NCBI RefSeq assembly: GCF_001375555.1 | Contig: NZ_CTDZ01000009.1 | Coordinates: 2,535,758-2,599,757, forward strand | DNA length: 64,000 nt | DNA from: Numidum massiliense | GTDB lineage: Bacteria > Bacillota > Bacilli > Thermoactinomycetales > Novibacillaceae | Direction of reading: 5' to 3' | In this document: positions 8,803 to 18,479 of the stretch, one piece after another | Numbering within the stretch: position 1 is the first letter of the stretch | How the letters are laid out: every line of letters starts with the position of its first letter | Translations under genes and position numbers: made by a program | Notes under the pieces: model-generated | Databases searched by the model: none | What the model saw: the letters and a program-made list of their open reading frames with translations, nothing else | Told to the model about the DNA's origin: nothing

Positions 8803-8854
8803 CGGGAATCACTCCATCTTTATACTATGTCGTCACTTCGGCACTTTGACGCGA

Positions 8855-10075
8855 CTACTTTGTCCCGTGTAGTGCACGATACCCTTGTAACTGCGGAAAA
8901 ATGACGACCGTTATCATTAACATCATACCAGCAATTGCACTGCTGAGTAAAACGCCAAAAAACTGTGCGAGCCACCCCCCTAATAATATGCCCGCTAATT
9001 GCCCCCATTCGACCGTCGACTGCATGAGCGCTGAACCTCTTCCGCGGAAACTGTCGGGAGTCGCCGTTAAAAATAGGCTACCGATCGGTACATTAACACA
9101 AGTGCCAATCATACCGCTAACGGCGTTCCAAATAAAAATTGGCGCAATGCCAAACAGACGTTGCACATAGTCGAGAGGCCAAATTAACACTAACCAAAAA
9201 CCGAACAGAGCCGTCGCAACCGTCAGTAATTGCCCCGGGGGAAAGCGCCGCAACAATACGGGGCCGAGCAAAGCCCCGATGACCGCCCCGACTCCGAAGA
9301 CAGATCTCAAATACCCAAAGTACATTTCCGGAACTTTAAAGTGGAGCAAAAACGTCGCCGCAAGATTGGCGTTGAGGATACCGATTATGATCGAAATCGG
9401 CACGAGCAAGATGAGTAAAAAACGCAACGCCGTGATTCCCGTCACCTCTCGAATACCTTCCTTTAACAACTGCCAGTGTGACTCCCGCTCATCGCTCGCA
9501 ACCTGTTCACCCTCCCCTAAGGAGCTTATCGTCGACAACAACATCGCCGACACAGCGAAGGTAACCGCACCAATAGTAAAAATGAGGGAGCTATTAACGA
9601 AGACAACTAAAATTCCCCCAATAGCTGGCGCAATGACGAGCATGGCAGAAAACGTTCCTTGCGATAGGCTAACGGCTTCTGAAATCCGCTCTTCGCCAAC
9701 TACTTTCGGAATCGACGAACTGCGCGCCGGTTCAAACAGCGCGGTGCCGATCCCGTGTAAAAAAATGAGCACCAATAACGCATAAATATTATCTTGCGCC
9801 AAAATCATCCCCAACAAGATCAAACCGCGGTAAACGTCGGAAACAACCATGATTACACGTTTCGAATAACGATCGGCAAAAGGCCCTAAGAGAACGGAAA
9901 ACATCGCGACCGGCAATAACTGAACAAAAATAACCGCGCTTAAGTAGATCGGACTGTCTGACAGACGCGCCACCGATAAAACGACGACTATACTCGTAAT
10001 GCCATCCCCTAATTCAGCCACGACTTGAGCTAACCATAAACGTAAGTACTGACCATTTTTTAGTAACGAAATCAT
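8855..10075 (-). CDS. MFS transporter (exporter-like)
   Basis: A 406-residue major facilitator protein with about 12 membrane segments. The loop 2-3 motif appears as GPFADRYSKRVIM around residue 63. Overall pattern resembles the EntS/NepI-like exporters often annotated as MFS_3. It is the first gene of an operon with the winged-helix regulator, whose product would repress or activate it; the perfect palindrome 49 bases upstream is the likely operator. That layout is typical of a drug or metabolite exporter. EntS-like enterobactin export is possible given the iron locus nearby, but no Fur box is seen here. Confidence 0.82.
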   Translation of the reverse strand: MISLLKNGQYLRLWLAQVVAELGDGITSIVVVLSVARLSDSPIYLSAVIFVQLLPVAMFSVLLGPFADRYSKRVIMVVSDVYRGLILLGMILAQDNIYALLVLIFLHGIGTALFEPARSSSIPKVVGEERISEAVSLSQGTFSAMLVIAPAIGGILVVFVNSSLIFTIGAVTFAVSAMLLSTISSLGEGEQVASDERESHWQLLKEGIREVTGITALRFLLILLVPISIIIGILNANLAATFLLHFKVPEMYFGYLRSVFGVGAVIGALLGPVLLRRFPPGQLLTVATALFGFWLVLIWPLDYVQRLFGIAPIFIWNAVSGMIGTCVNVPIGSLFLTATPDSFRGRGSALMQSTVEWGQLAGILLGGWLAQFFGVLLSSAIAGMMLMITVVIFPQLQGYRALHGTK

Positions 10076-10123
10076 ACCTTTCCCTCACTCCCTCATCCAC
10101 TAAGTAACGCTTTATCGTTATTC

Positions 10124-10163
10124 ATGTATTTTCCGTTAAAATATATTTTAACGGAAAATACAT
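10124..10163. promoter_or_regulatory. Perfect 40-bp palindrome, likely operator
   Basis: The two 20-base halves are exact reverse complements (left half ATGTATTTTCCGTTAAAATA). It lies 49 bases upstream of the MFS start and overlaps the expected promoter. The core TTCCGTTAAAAT with its mirror would suit a dimer or tetramer of the winged-helix regulator. Confidence 0.8.
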
Positions 10164-10191
10164 TTTACATAGGGAGCTAAAGGATGTCAAG

Positions 10192-10227
10192 AAAAAAACG
10201 GGTAAGCACCAATCGGCTTACCCGTTT
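10192..10227 (-). terminator. Rho-independent terminator of the dehydrogenase operon
   Basis: On the minus strand AAACGGGTAAGC pairs with GCTTACCCGTTT over 12 bp with an 8-base loop, followed by a T run. It lies 20 bases after the stop of the FAD subunit gene. Confidence 0.9.
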
Positions 10228-10246
10228 CTGTTTAGGATGTATATGA

Positions 10247-11455
10247 TTACTTGTTTGCACTTGCGAAGAGCGCTTTCATTTTGGCACGCCCTTCATTGAT
10301 GCGTGGGTGGAATTGAAGCGTGGCTTCATCGCGAATCGTCTGTACGGCTGCCTTCGCGGCGTCAAGTTGTGGCGCGATGTCTCCCGCACCGTTCGCATTC
10401 CGGTTAGCGATGGAAAGTCCCGCTACCGTCCCTTGCGCCCGTGCCACTTTTGCACTTTCGATGCCAGTTATATTGCCGGCGACGTACAAGCCTGCGAGCG
10501 GCGTTTCCATTTGCTCGTTATGAACGGGGACGTGACCGCCGAGCTCTTCGACGTATTTAAATGGGCAACCGATGACAGCTGCCAGTTCGGCGAGCGGATA
10601 AAGTCCGCCAGCGATACACACAAAATCGACGTCGACCACTTCCTCTGTCCCCGGAACGCGTTCGCCATTAGGGGTGATGTGACATATTGTCACCGATTCC
10701 ACCTTGTCTTTGCCGTTTATTCCAATGGCTGCTTTACGCAGATGGACCGGTATGCCCCACATTTTTACGCCGCCTTTTGGATAGAAGTTTACCGCCAAGT
10801 TTTGCACCCAGGCTGCTTTGGCGAACTTGCTTCCAAAGCGGATCAACGCCGAAGGAGCCAAGTGGGCGATGCGCGCCAATTCTCCCATCACTTTTCGCGG
10901 GTGGCCGTGTTTGTCGGTAATCGAGTTACGCGCAGGTAACACCATGCTGTGCAGCTCGATGCCTGCCAGTTGCAGTTCACGTGCAATAGCCGCTGATAGG
11001 ACGTTGGCACCGACGACGATTCCTTTTTCCCCGACACGCACGCGGTGTACGTTTGTCATCACTTGCGCCGCACCAATGGACATGACACCCGGAAGTGTCC
11101 AGCCCGGAATGGGAGCGGGAGATTCCGCAGCACCGGTTGCGATTAGCAAGTTTTCGGCATGAAAAATTCCGTCATTTGTATGAATATCGAATCCTTCATC
11201 CGTTTTTTTCACATGGTGGGCAGAGATTCCGCAGCGGATCGTTGTATCCAATTGGTTCGCTTTATTTAACAACGCTTTCGTTTCTTCGATGCCGTTCCAC
11301 CATTCACCGTCAGGTCCTTGGTAAAGCTGACCGAGCAACCGTCCGCCCGGTTTCGGAAATTCGTCGATGACAAGCACGTTCAAGTTCCATTCGCGACAAG
11401 CAATTGCTGCCGACAATCCAGCGGGACCGGCACCGATGATGACAACGTCATACAT
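10247..11455 (-). CDS. FAD-dependent subunit of amine/imino-acid dehydrogenase
   Basis: A 402-residue Pyr_redox-type flavoprotein, alpha subunit of a multi-subunit dehydrogenase of the HcnB, opine oxidase and D-hydroxyproline dehydrogenase type. The FAD fold is at YDVVIIGAGPAGLSAAIA (residues 2-19) and a second Rossmann site at GEKGIVVGANVLSAAIA. The ATG at 11455 follows GGGGGAAGG. It overlaps the [2Fe-2S] gene upstream by eight bases, so translation is coupled. With the two iron-sulphur subunits and the divergent DAO-type subunit it would oxidise a small secondary amine or imino acid and pass electrons to a quinone or similar acceptor. The substrate cannot be read from sequence. Confidence 0.82.
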   Translation of the reverse strand: MYDVVIIGAGPAGLSAAIACREWNLNVLVIDEFPKPGGRLLGQLYQGPDGEWWNGIEETKALLNKANQLDTTIRCGISAHHVKKTDEGFDIHTNDGIFHAENLLIATGAAESPAPIPGWTLPGVMSIGAAQVMTNVHRVRVGEKGIVVGANVLSAAIARELQLAGIELHSMVLPARNSITDKHGHPRKVMGELARIAHLAPSALIRFGSKFAKAAWVQNLAVNFYPKGGVKMWGIPVHLRKAAIGINGKDKVESVTICHITPNGERVPGTEEVVDVDFVCIAGGLYPLAELAAVIGCPFKYVEELGGHVPVHNEQMETPLAGLYVAGNITGIESAKVARAQGTVAGLSIANRNANGAGDIAPQLDAAKAAVQTIRDEATLQFHPRINEGRAKMKALFASANK

Positions 11456-11855
11456 GAGAACCTTCCCCCTTACGGCCTTCGTATTTTTTAGCGAATTCAG
11501 CATAAGTGCGCGGCAGATTCTCTGCATTGTCCGTTGATTTTAACGGGGACGGCTGTACTTTTCCACTTTCAATGACCATATTCGTTCTCAGTTCCGTCAA
11601 ACACGCGCGAACCCCTTGTTTTTGATTGACCGTGACACGGCATTCGAAGCAATGGCCAATGTTACAATAAATGCCACGGGGAGTTCCGCTTTCCTCGTGC
11701 ACGCGCAATTTGCGAACGCCACTCGCGAGCAGTGCCGACGCGATCGTATCCCCTTCATATCCTGTGTATTTTTTTCCATCAAACGTAAAGGGGATGGCCT
11801 TTTTCTGTTCTAAATCCCCCAGGACGGGATGATCCACAATTCGATTACGATTCAT
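11448..11855 (-). CDS. [2Fe-2S] ferredoxin-like subunit (HcnA/SoxA-like)
   Basis: A 135-residue protein with a Fer2_4-type [2Fe-2S] domain. The Cys ligands are visible in GIYCNIGHCFECRVTVN and the later RACLTE. The front part (FDGKKYTGYEGDTIASALLA) is the usual beta-grasp entry found in sarcosine oxidase alpha and HcnA. It overlaps the genes on both sides, so it is the middle gene of a tight three-gene operon. It carries electrons within the dehydrogenase complex. Confidence 0.88.
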   Translation of the reverse strand: MNRNRIVDHPVLGDLEQKKAIPFTFDGKKYTGYEGDTIASALLASGVRKLRVHEESGTPRGIYCNIGHCFECRVTVNQKQGVRACLTELRTNMVIESGKVQPSPLKSTDNAENLPRTYAEFAKKYEGRKGEGSHV

Positions 11856-12120
11856 CGTCTGCTTGACCCCCTAATGCAGATAAAGGAATTGGCCGCACAG
11901 GCGGTTGGACTTTTAGCGGAATCTCATGCCCCGGCTTTCCTCCCAGCACCTGTTCCAACACCGCATCGACGGCGGGCCTGCACGTGCGTCCGCCACAGTA
12001 ACCCATTCCTGCGCGTGTACGCAGCTTTAATTCGCGGGCGGAGCATTTATAGTTACTTGCCGTTTCTTGAATGTCCTGTAATGTGACTTCTTCACATCGA
12101 CAAAGGATTACTTTATCCAT
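11845..12120 (-). CDS. BFD-type [2Fe-2S] subunit
   Basis: A 91-residue protein with a bacterioferritin-associated-ferredoxin-like [2Fe-2S] domain: Cys pair in ILCRCEEVT near the N-terminus and a second pair in GMGYCGGRTCRPAV. In related dehydrogenases this domain is fused to the FAD subunit or stands alone as here. It is the first gene of the operon and overlaps the next gene by 11 bases. The Pro-rich tail (PLKVQPPVRPIPL) is probably unstructured. Confidence 0.85.
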   Translation of the reverse strand: MDKVILCRCEEVTLQDIQETASNYKCSARELKLRTRAGMGYCGGRTCRPAVDAVLEQVLGGKPGHEIPLKVQPPVRPIPLSALGGQADDES

Positions 12121-12245
12121 ACGCTCACCTTCCTCTTTGTAACTATCCTTAGGAATGAATACGGCATATAATAGAATGAAAAATGTGGTGCCGCTAAAAA
12201 TATGAAAAAACAGGTGCTAAGAAGCCCAACTTTTGATAGGATCGT

Positions 12246-12259
12246 AGTAAGCGCTTCCC
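12246..12259. promoter_or_regulatory. Possible cre (CcpA) site
   Basis: AGTAAGCGCTTCCC resembles the catabolite-response consensus TGWAARCGYTWNCW, with mismatches at both ends. It lies in the 276-base divergent region between the two halves of the dehydrogenase, where carbon catabolite control would make sense. Confidence 0.35.
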
Positions 12260-12396
12260 ACAATGTAGGGGAACACCTATGACAAGTGTATGGGATTAAA
12301 CGGTGGATTTCAATCATATTAATTTGGATGTTGTAACCATATATTTTTTTATAAATAAGTAATTTCACACGGATTTTACAATGGGAGAGATGGCGT

Positions 12397-13581
12397 ATGA
12401 CAAACGGAAATCATGCGGAAGTCGCTGTGATTGGCGGTGGGATCGTCGGCTGTGCGATCGCCTATTACGTTTCAAAAGCTGGTGTCGATTGCATGTTAAT
12501 CGAAAAAAACGACGTCGCGAGCGGTACGTCGTCTCGTTGCGATGGAAACATAACGATCGTCGACAAAGATCCGGGGTATGATAGCAAGATGTCCCTCGTG
12601 AGCCAACAATTAACGGTTGAACTGGCGAAAGAATTAGACATCCCGTTCGAATATCGTGTCCTAGGCAGTATCCTCGTCTGTGACAACGATGATGAATTGG
12701 AAGCGGCTGCAGAATGGGTAAACATACAAAATAACGCCGGATTGACATTCAAGTTACTCGATCGGTCAGATATTCGGCAGGAATCGCCATATTTTGCCGA
12801 CGACATTCCAGGTGGGTTGGAGTGTGAAACGGACTCACTCATTAACCCGTATTTATTTTGTTATTCACTGATCGATAAAGCAAAACAATACGGATTGAGA
12901 CTCCACACCTTCGCCGAGGTGACATCGCTAACAAAAAAAGACGACTTCGCAATCGAAACGACGAAAGGCACCTTCACTGCTAAAAAAGTCGTTAACGCAT
13001 CCGGCGTGTGGGCACCATATATCGGTAAGATGCTCGGGCTCGACATTCCGATCGTTCCGAGGAAGGGACACATCATGGTCGGATCGCGACAGAAACCGGT
13101 CATGATGCGGAATGTGATGGAATTCGGTTACTTAATGAATAAATTTCAACGTGAACGGATCGCTGATCCCGAAACGTTAGCCCACGGTGTCGCCTTAGTC
13201 CTCGAACCGACGGAAAGTCAAAATTTCTTGATCGGCAGCAGCCGCCAATTTGTCGGCTACGATCGCCGTGTCGATATTGACGTTGTGAGAACCATGGCAA
13301 AGAGAGCCTTACGCTTCTTCCCAAAAATGGACGACTTCAATATTATTCGGACGTATACCGGGTTTAGACCTTGGACGAAAGACCATCTGCCAATCGTTTC
13401 TGCAGTTGAACAGGTCCCCGGATTTTACATTGCCGCGGGGCATGAAGGTGACGGCATTAGCTTGGCAACCGTCACTGGAAAGTTAATTGAGGCGTTAATT
13501 TGTGAAAAAGAGCCGATTATTCCACCAGATCCGTTACGATACGGACGGTTTGCACAAGTCGAGGAACCAGCTCATTCTTAA
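12397..13581 (+). CDS. DAO-type FAD dehydrogenase (beta subunit)
   Basis: A 394-residue FAD oxidoreductase of the DAO family (glycine oxidase, sarcosine oxidase beta, HcnC). FAD binding is at VAVIGGGIVGCAIAYYVSKAG (about residues 9-29). Near the C-terminus are RTYTGFRPWTKDHLPIV and FYIAAGHEGDGISLA, the usual substrate-side FAD contacts. It diverges from the three-gene operon and is the likely catalytic subunit that oxidises the amine. The ATG follows GGGAGAG. A transcription terminator stands at 13806-13835. Confidence 0.88.
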   Translation: MTNGNHAEVAVIGGGIVGCAIAYYVSKAGVDCMLIEKNDVASGTSSRCDGNITIVDKDPGYDSKMSLVSQQLTVELAKELDIPFEYRVLGSILVCDNDDELEAAAEWVNIQNNAGLTFKLLDRSDIRQESPYFADDIPGGLECETDSLINPYLFCYSLIDKAKQYGLRLHTFAEVTSLTKKDDFAIETTKGTFTAKKVVNASGVWAPYIGKMLGLDIPIVPRKGHIMVGSRQKPVMMRNVMEFGYLMNKFQRERIADPETLAHGVALVLEPTESQNFLIGSSRQFVGYDRRVDIDVVRTMAKRALRFFPKMDDFNIIRTYTGFRPWTKDHLPIVSAVEQVPGFYIAAGHEGDGISLATVTGKLIEALICEKEPIIPPDPLRYGRFAQVEEPAHS

Positions 13582-13612
13582 TTCGGTATCCCTACTTAAT
13601 TCGGTGTTCCTA
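13577..13612. repeat. 18-bp tandem duplication at the gene end
   Basis: CTTAATTCGGTATCCCTA at 13577-13594 is followed by a copy with two changes at 13595-13612. The first copy contains the stop codon of the DAO-type gene. Confidence 0.7.
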
Positions 13613-13660
13613 CTTGTACTAGCACACGAACTCGTGTGAAACTCGCCATCGACTTTCGGC

Positions 13661-13772
13661 GAAGGAAATGGGACGAAGGAAATGGGGTGAAGGAAACGGG
13701 ATGAAGGAAATGAGACGAGGGAAATGGGGCGAAGGAAACGGGATGAAGGAAATGGGGCGAGGGAAATGACGA
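13661..13772. repeat. 14-bp tandem repeat array (8 units)
   Basis: Eight head-to-tail copies of a purine-rich 14-base unit, consensus GAAGGAAATGGGRY, with scattered changes; the last copy is the most degenerate. It is non-coding, between the DAO-type gene and its terminator, and would be transcribed in its 3' end. It is the kind of array that varies in copy number between strains. Confidence 0.9.
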
Positions 13773-13805
13773 TAGGTTAGGGTAAGTCTATGGAATGACA
13801 CGCGA

Positions 13806-13835
13806 CCGCAGGTGCGCCAACACCTGCGGCCTTTT
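13806..13835 (+). terminator. Rho-independent terminator
   Basis: CCGCAGGTG pairs with CACCTGCGG over nine bases with a 6-base loop, followed by CCTTTT. It ends transcription of the DAO-type gene and the repeat array. Confidence 0.85.
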
Positions 13836-13906
13836 CATCTACCTCGATCATAGCATAAAAAAACAATGGAAATAAACGCACTTGCCACCGTCTGCGGGTA
13901 TCTTCG

Positions 13907-14080
13907 CTACGATTTTCCCTTCGTACAACTCCCGCTCCAGATGGCTAATATTAACACAATCGCCCCAAAAATAACGTTGTTCCACATCCCCCCAGTTTTA
14001 CTGGAAAAGTCGTAAATCCACGGCGAAATCATCAACCAAATGCCGATCAATCCGGTTAGCCACAACTGCCACACGCCCAC
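13907..14080 (-). CDS. Small SPW-repeat membrane protein
   Basis: A 57-residue frame on the minus strand: WQLWLTGLIGIWLMISPWIY, then NNVIFGAIVLILAIWSG. The SPW motif inside the first membrane segment and the Asn-x2-x3-G at the start of the second are the marks of the SPW repeat family (Pfam SPW), here as a single repeat with two membrane helices. The ribosome site GGAAGGGGG suits the GTG at 14074 better than the one at 14080; either gives a real-looking protein. Function is unknown in the family. Confidence 0.7.
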   Translation of the reverse strand: MGVWQLWLTGLIGIWLMISPWIYDFSSKTGGMWNNVIFGAIVLILAIWSGSCTKGKS

Positions 14081-14350
14081 TCACCCCCTTCCGATACACG
14101 CTTTTCAGGCACGTCCTTAATTTTAGACGCAATATGAAAAAGAAAGGATTATATTTTCATCATTATGAGTTCGATCTGTCCGTTATGAGAATTTATTTAA
14201 AAAAACCACGCCCCTTGTGGCAGCACGGTGCGCATGCTCAACCAAGAAACGTGGTTTGTTCAAAAATGATTTTTTCGACAAACGAAGCAAATTTATTGCT
14301 AAACGATACAAAACGGGATTCCGCGAATCGTCGTCGCCCGATCCGCTTCC

Positions 14351-15934
14351 TTACCTTCTCCTGTTCCTAGCTGCCTGGCGCTGTTTTTTCACGCGCCACG
14401 CTTCGACGTCCCACACGTCAGTCACCCAGTCGGCATAAAATTCGCGTTCGTGCGACACGAGCAAAATCGTACCTGTGTAGGCGATGAGCGCTTCTTTGAG
14501 CGCCTCTTTCGCCCGTACATCGAGGTGGTTCGTCGGTTCGTCGAGCACGAGCCAGTTGCCACCTTTAAGCATTAATTTACAGAGGCGTACTTTAGACTGT
14601 TCGCCGCCACTCAACGCTTTTAGCGGTTGAAAAATGTGTTCGCTCCGCAGTCCGGAACGGGCCAACGCTTGCCGCACCTCTTTTTGCGTCATCTTCGGAA
14701 AAGCGTTCCACACTTCGTCTAACGCCGTGTGGTCATCGGTCGATTGCACTTCCTGGGCAAAGTACGCCGGGCGCACGCGCTCGCCGAATTGGACGGAGCC
14801 GCCGAGTGTCGGAAGCTCGCCGAGAATCGTCCGCAGACACGTCGTTTTTCCGATGCCGTTATGACCGATGAGCGCCACTTTCGCCCCCCGCTTCAACTTA
14901 AGGTTCATCGGTGGAAGTAAGGCGCGGTCGTAGCCGACGACTAACTGTTCCGCTTCCATGACGACACTCGTCGGTTCGACCGTCACGTTAAATTTAAAAT
15001 ACGCTTTCGGCGGCGCTTTCGGCTTTTCGATGCGCTCGATCTTTTGCAACTGTTTCTCGCGGCTCTTCGCCCGCTTAGCAGTCGATGCGCGCGCCTTGTT
15101 TTTTTGCACGAACGTCTCCAGTTTGTTAATTTCTTGCTGTTGCCGTTCGTAGGCGAGTAGCGTTTGATCTTTGCGCAGCTCGTATGCCGCCAAAAACTGG
15201 GTGTAGTTGCCGACGTAGCGCGTCAACGTTTGGTGCTCGAGATGGTAAATGACCCCGACGATGTCGTTCATAAACGCCGTATCGTGGGAAATTAAAATGA
15301 AGGCGTGCCTGTAATCTTTCAAATAACCGGCCAGCCACTCGATGTGCGCCGTGTCCAAATAGTTGGATGGCTCGTCGAGCAATAGGACAGTCGGCTCTTG
15401 CAACAACAGTTTGGCTAGCATCACTTTCGTGCGTTGTCCACCGCTGAGCGCACCGATCGGTGTGTCCAAACCGAGAGCAGTGAGCCCTAATCCGCCCGAA
15501 ATCGTCTCCACTTTCGCGTCGACGGCATAAAAGTCTTTTTCCTCTAATTCGTTTTGTAGCGTCCCGAACCGCTTGAGTAAACGTTCCATTTCTTTTTCAC
15601 TACAGGACGCCATCTTTTCCGTCAGTTGCAGCATTTCCGTTTCTAGCGCGTAAAGACTGGCAAACGCTTCCCGCAAGCAGTCGCGAATTGTCAGCTGATC
15701 GTCCAACGCGACGTGTTGCTCTAAATACCCTTTGCGGACGTTGGGCATCCATTCGACTTTCCCTTTGTCCGGAATGATCTCGCCGGTTAAGATGCGAAGT
15801 AGCGTCGATTTTCCGGCACCGTTTGCCCCGACCAACCCGACGTGTTCACCCGGCAACAGCCGAAAGGAAACGTTGGACAGCACTGTTTTATCGCCAAAAG
15901 TATGCGTGAGTTGTTCTACATTGACAATGCTCAT
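14351..15934 (-). CDS. ABC-F family ATPase
   Basis: A 527-residue duplicated ABC protein without membrane segments. Domain 1: Walker A GANGAGKST near residue 37, signature LSGGQRTKVMLAKLL, Walker B VLLLDEPSNYLD. A charged linker (residues about 240-310, KLETFVQKNKARASTAKRAKSREKQ in shape) follows. Domain 2: GHNGIGKTT, LSGGEQSKVRLCKLML, WLVLDEPTNHLD. This is the ABC-F class acting on ribosomes, closest in my view to Bacillus YfmM/YkpA-like members. Start ATG at 15934 has GAAGGAGG before it. Whether it confers antibiotic resistance or is a translation factor cannot be told; the long leader with a hairpin and a short frame would suit drug-induced attenuation. Confidence 0.9.
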   Translation of the reverse strand: MSIVNVEQLTHTFGDKTVLSNVSFRLLPGEHVGLVGANGAGKSTLLRILTGEIIPDKGKVEWMPNVRKGYLEQHVALDDQLTIRDCLREAFASLYALETEMLQLTEKMASCSEKEMERLLKRFGTLQNELEEKDFYAVDAKVETISGGLGLTALGLDTPIGALSGGQRTKVMLAKLLLQEPTVLLLDEPSNYLDTAHIEWLAGYLKDYRHAFILISHDTAFMNDIVGVIYHLEHQTLTRYVGNYTQFLAAYELRKDQTLLAYERQQQEINKLETFVQKNKARASTAKRAKSREKQLQKIERIEKPKAPPKAYFKFNVTVEPTSVVMEAEQLVVGYDRALLPPMNLKLKRGAKVALIGHNGIGKTTCLRTILGELPTLGGSVQFGERVRPAYFAQEVQSTDDHTALDEVWNAFPKMTQKEVRQALARSGLRSEHIFQPLKALSGGEQSKVRLCKLMLKGGNWLVLDEPTNHLDVRAKEALKEALIAYTGTILLVSHEREFYADWVTDVWDVEAWRVKKQRQAARNRRR

Positions 15935-16062
15935 TGCTAAGTCCTCCTTCAAAATGCACGAAACGCACGTACAAAATGGATAGAATGATCCCTTAGAGAC
16001 CGGTTGCCTCCATTTGTACACGCTCCTTCAAGTGTGCCAACCGACAAGAAGCTGCGAGGACG

Positions 16063-16095
16063 TAAAAAAGGGTAGAGCGCAAAGTCGCCCTACCC
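16063..16095 (-). terminator. Terminator or attenuator before ABC-F
   Basis: On the minus strand GGGTAGGGCG, a short loop and GCGCTCTACCC followed by six T form a strong intrinsic terminator 129 bases before the ABC-F start. It lies about 475 bases after the mnmA stop, far for an mnmA terminator. Confidence 0.75.
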
Positions 16096-16426
16096 GTATC
16101 TCCTTGCCCGATGATCCACGCGTGTTCACGTACGCTTGCCGCGTCCACGCGAACCCGATGTTTCGGATGCATACACGTCACTTTCGTTCGTCAGTCAGCT
16201 GTCACACGACGTTTCCGGTGTCGTTCGTCGGCCTAGCGTCTGCAGTCGCACCACTAACTCTCACGGTGACGAGTAACGGTCGTAATCGACTGTAACAGGT
16301 CGCGCGTGACCACAAAACGTGGCCGAACAATCTAACGAAAGGGTGTATTTGTTAACGGTGTAAGAGGTGTCTCTCCGCTTCTTGCGATTGGCTTGAATAG
16401 ATGAAAATGGGCACACTTCACCTGTG

Positions 16427-16465
16427 TCACGCCAAGACGATTGCAAGTACAGCGGATAAAAACAT
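16427..16465 (-). CDS. Possible 12-residue leader peptide
   Basis: ATG at 16465 with AGAGG five bases before it and GGAGGAG further upstream; the peptide would be MFLSAVLAIVLA and then TGA. Strong ribosome site, short hydrophobic peptide and a downstream terminator hairpin recall leader-peptide attenuation of ABC-F resistance genes. No direct evidence of translation. Confidence 0.25.
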   Translation of the reverse strand: MFLSAVLAIVLA

Positions 16466-16569
16466 GTGTTCCTCTCACTCCTCCGAATAAATTCCTTGTT
16501 ATTATAAACGAAGAGCCATAAAAAAGCAATACGCTGTTGCAAAGGGCTAGCTTACCCCTAGCACAACGA

Positions 16570-17808
<1,239 letters not shown>

Positions 17809-17898
17809 TTATGTTACCGGATTTGGCCCCTGTTGACAAACTTCGCCGCCGTTAAGCTAACAAACATCTCATCGTCGTTCAAGTGTTAATCGCCGCGA

Positions 17899-18441
17899 TC
17901 AATCGACGATGTCCGCCTTGCAAATTGCCGCCATATGTTCGAGGAACATGTCGTGTTTTTGCTGATCGAAATCGGCCACACAGGAACGTCGCACCGTGAC
18001 GGGGTAGCCGCGGTACGAAGCAGCCAGTACTGTCGCATTCACGCAAATCGAGGTACAGACGCCAGCAACTTCGACGCGATCCGTGCCCGCCGCTTCCAGT
18101 TTTTCCGCGAGAGGCGTCCGGAAAAACGCATCGTACTTCGTCTTGTTTATTTTTTCGATGCGGCCAGTTGCCACAAGCTCGCGATACGCCTCGTCAATGG
18201 GCGCCACCCAGGCGGCACCGGGAGTCCCTTTCACGGCGTGTTTAGGCCACATAGCAAATTCCGGATCGTCTGGCTCATGGTGATCGCCCAACAAAAACAC
18301 GTGACCTCCCTCCTCCACTGCCCTGTATATTTCCCGGACAATATTGCCGACAATCTTTTGTCCCGGTAGTCCGCAGGTCAAAGTGCCGTCATCGGCGACA
18401 AAATCGTGAATCATATCAACGACAATTAGTGCTTTACTCAT
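17899..18441 (-). CDS. Cysteine hydrolase (isochorismatase/nicotinamidase family)
   Basis: A 180-residue isochorismatase-fold protein. The triad is visible as Asp in LIVVDMIHDF (residue 9), Lys in KINKTKYDAF near 101, and Cys in VAGVCTSICVNAT near 128. The segment GDHHEPDDPEF resembles the metal and substrate loop of nicotinamidases such as PncA, so deamidation of nicotinamide is the best guess. It lies 38 bases before the AlkA-like gene in the direction of transcription. Exact substrate uncertain. Confidence 0.85.
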   Translation of the reverse strand: MSKALIVVDMIHDFVADDGTLTCGLPGQKIVGNIVREIYRAVEEGGHVFLLGDHHEPDDPEFAMWPKHAVKGTPGAAWVAPIDEAYRELVATGRIEKINKTKYDAFFRTPLAEKLEAAGTDRVEVAGVCTSICVNATVLAASYRGYPVTVRRSCVADFDQQKHDMFLEHMAAICKADIVD

Positions 18442-18479
18442 TCGTTGCCTCTCCTCCGTATTAGAAACTAAAGCTTCTG

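Larger units (their letters stand above)
15935..16569. other. Long leader region upstream of the ABC-F gene
   Basis: About 630 bases with no standard gene between mnmA and the ABC-F gene, both on the minus strand. It holds a short hydrophobic reading frame (16427-16465) and a strong terminator-like hairpin (16063-16095). Either the hairpin ends mnmA transcription or it is an attenuator for ABC-F. Confidence 0.5.

Noticed and set aside
10184-10246. 20-residue plus-strand frame with AAAGG directly before its ATG
   Set aside because: It lies exactly over the terminator hairpin of the opposite operon; the base pattern is explained by the hairpin.
15993-16181. 62-residue minus-strand frame before the ABC-F gene
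   Set aside because: It spans the terminator hairpin and has no ribosome site; composition does not resemble a protein family.
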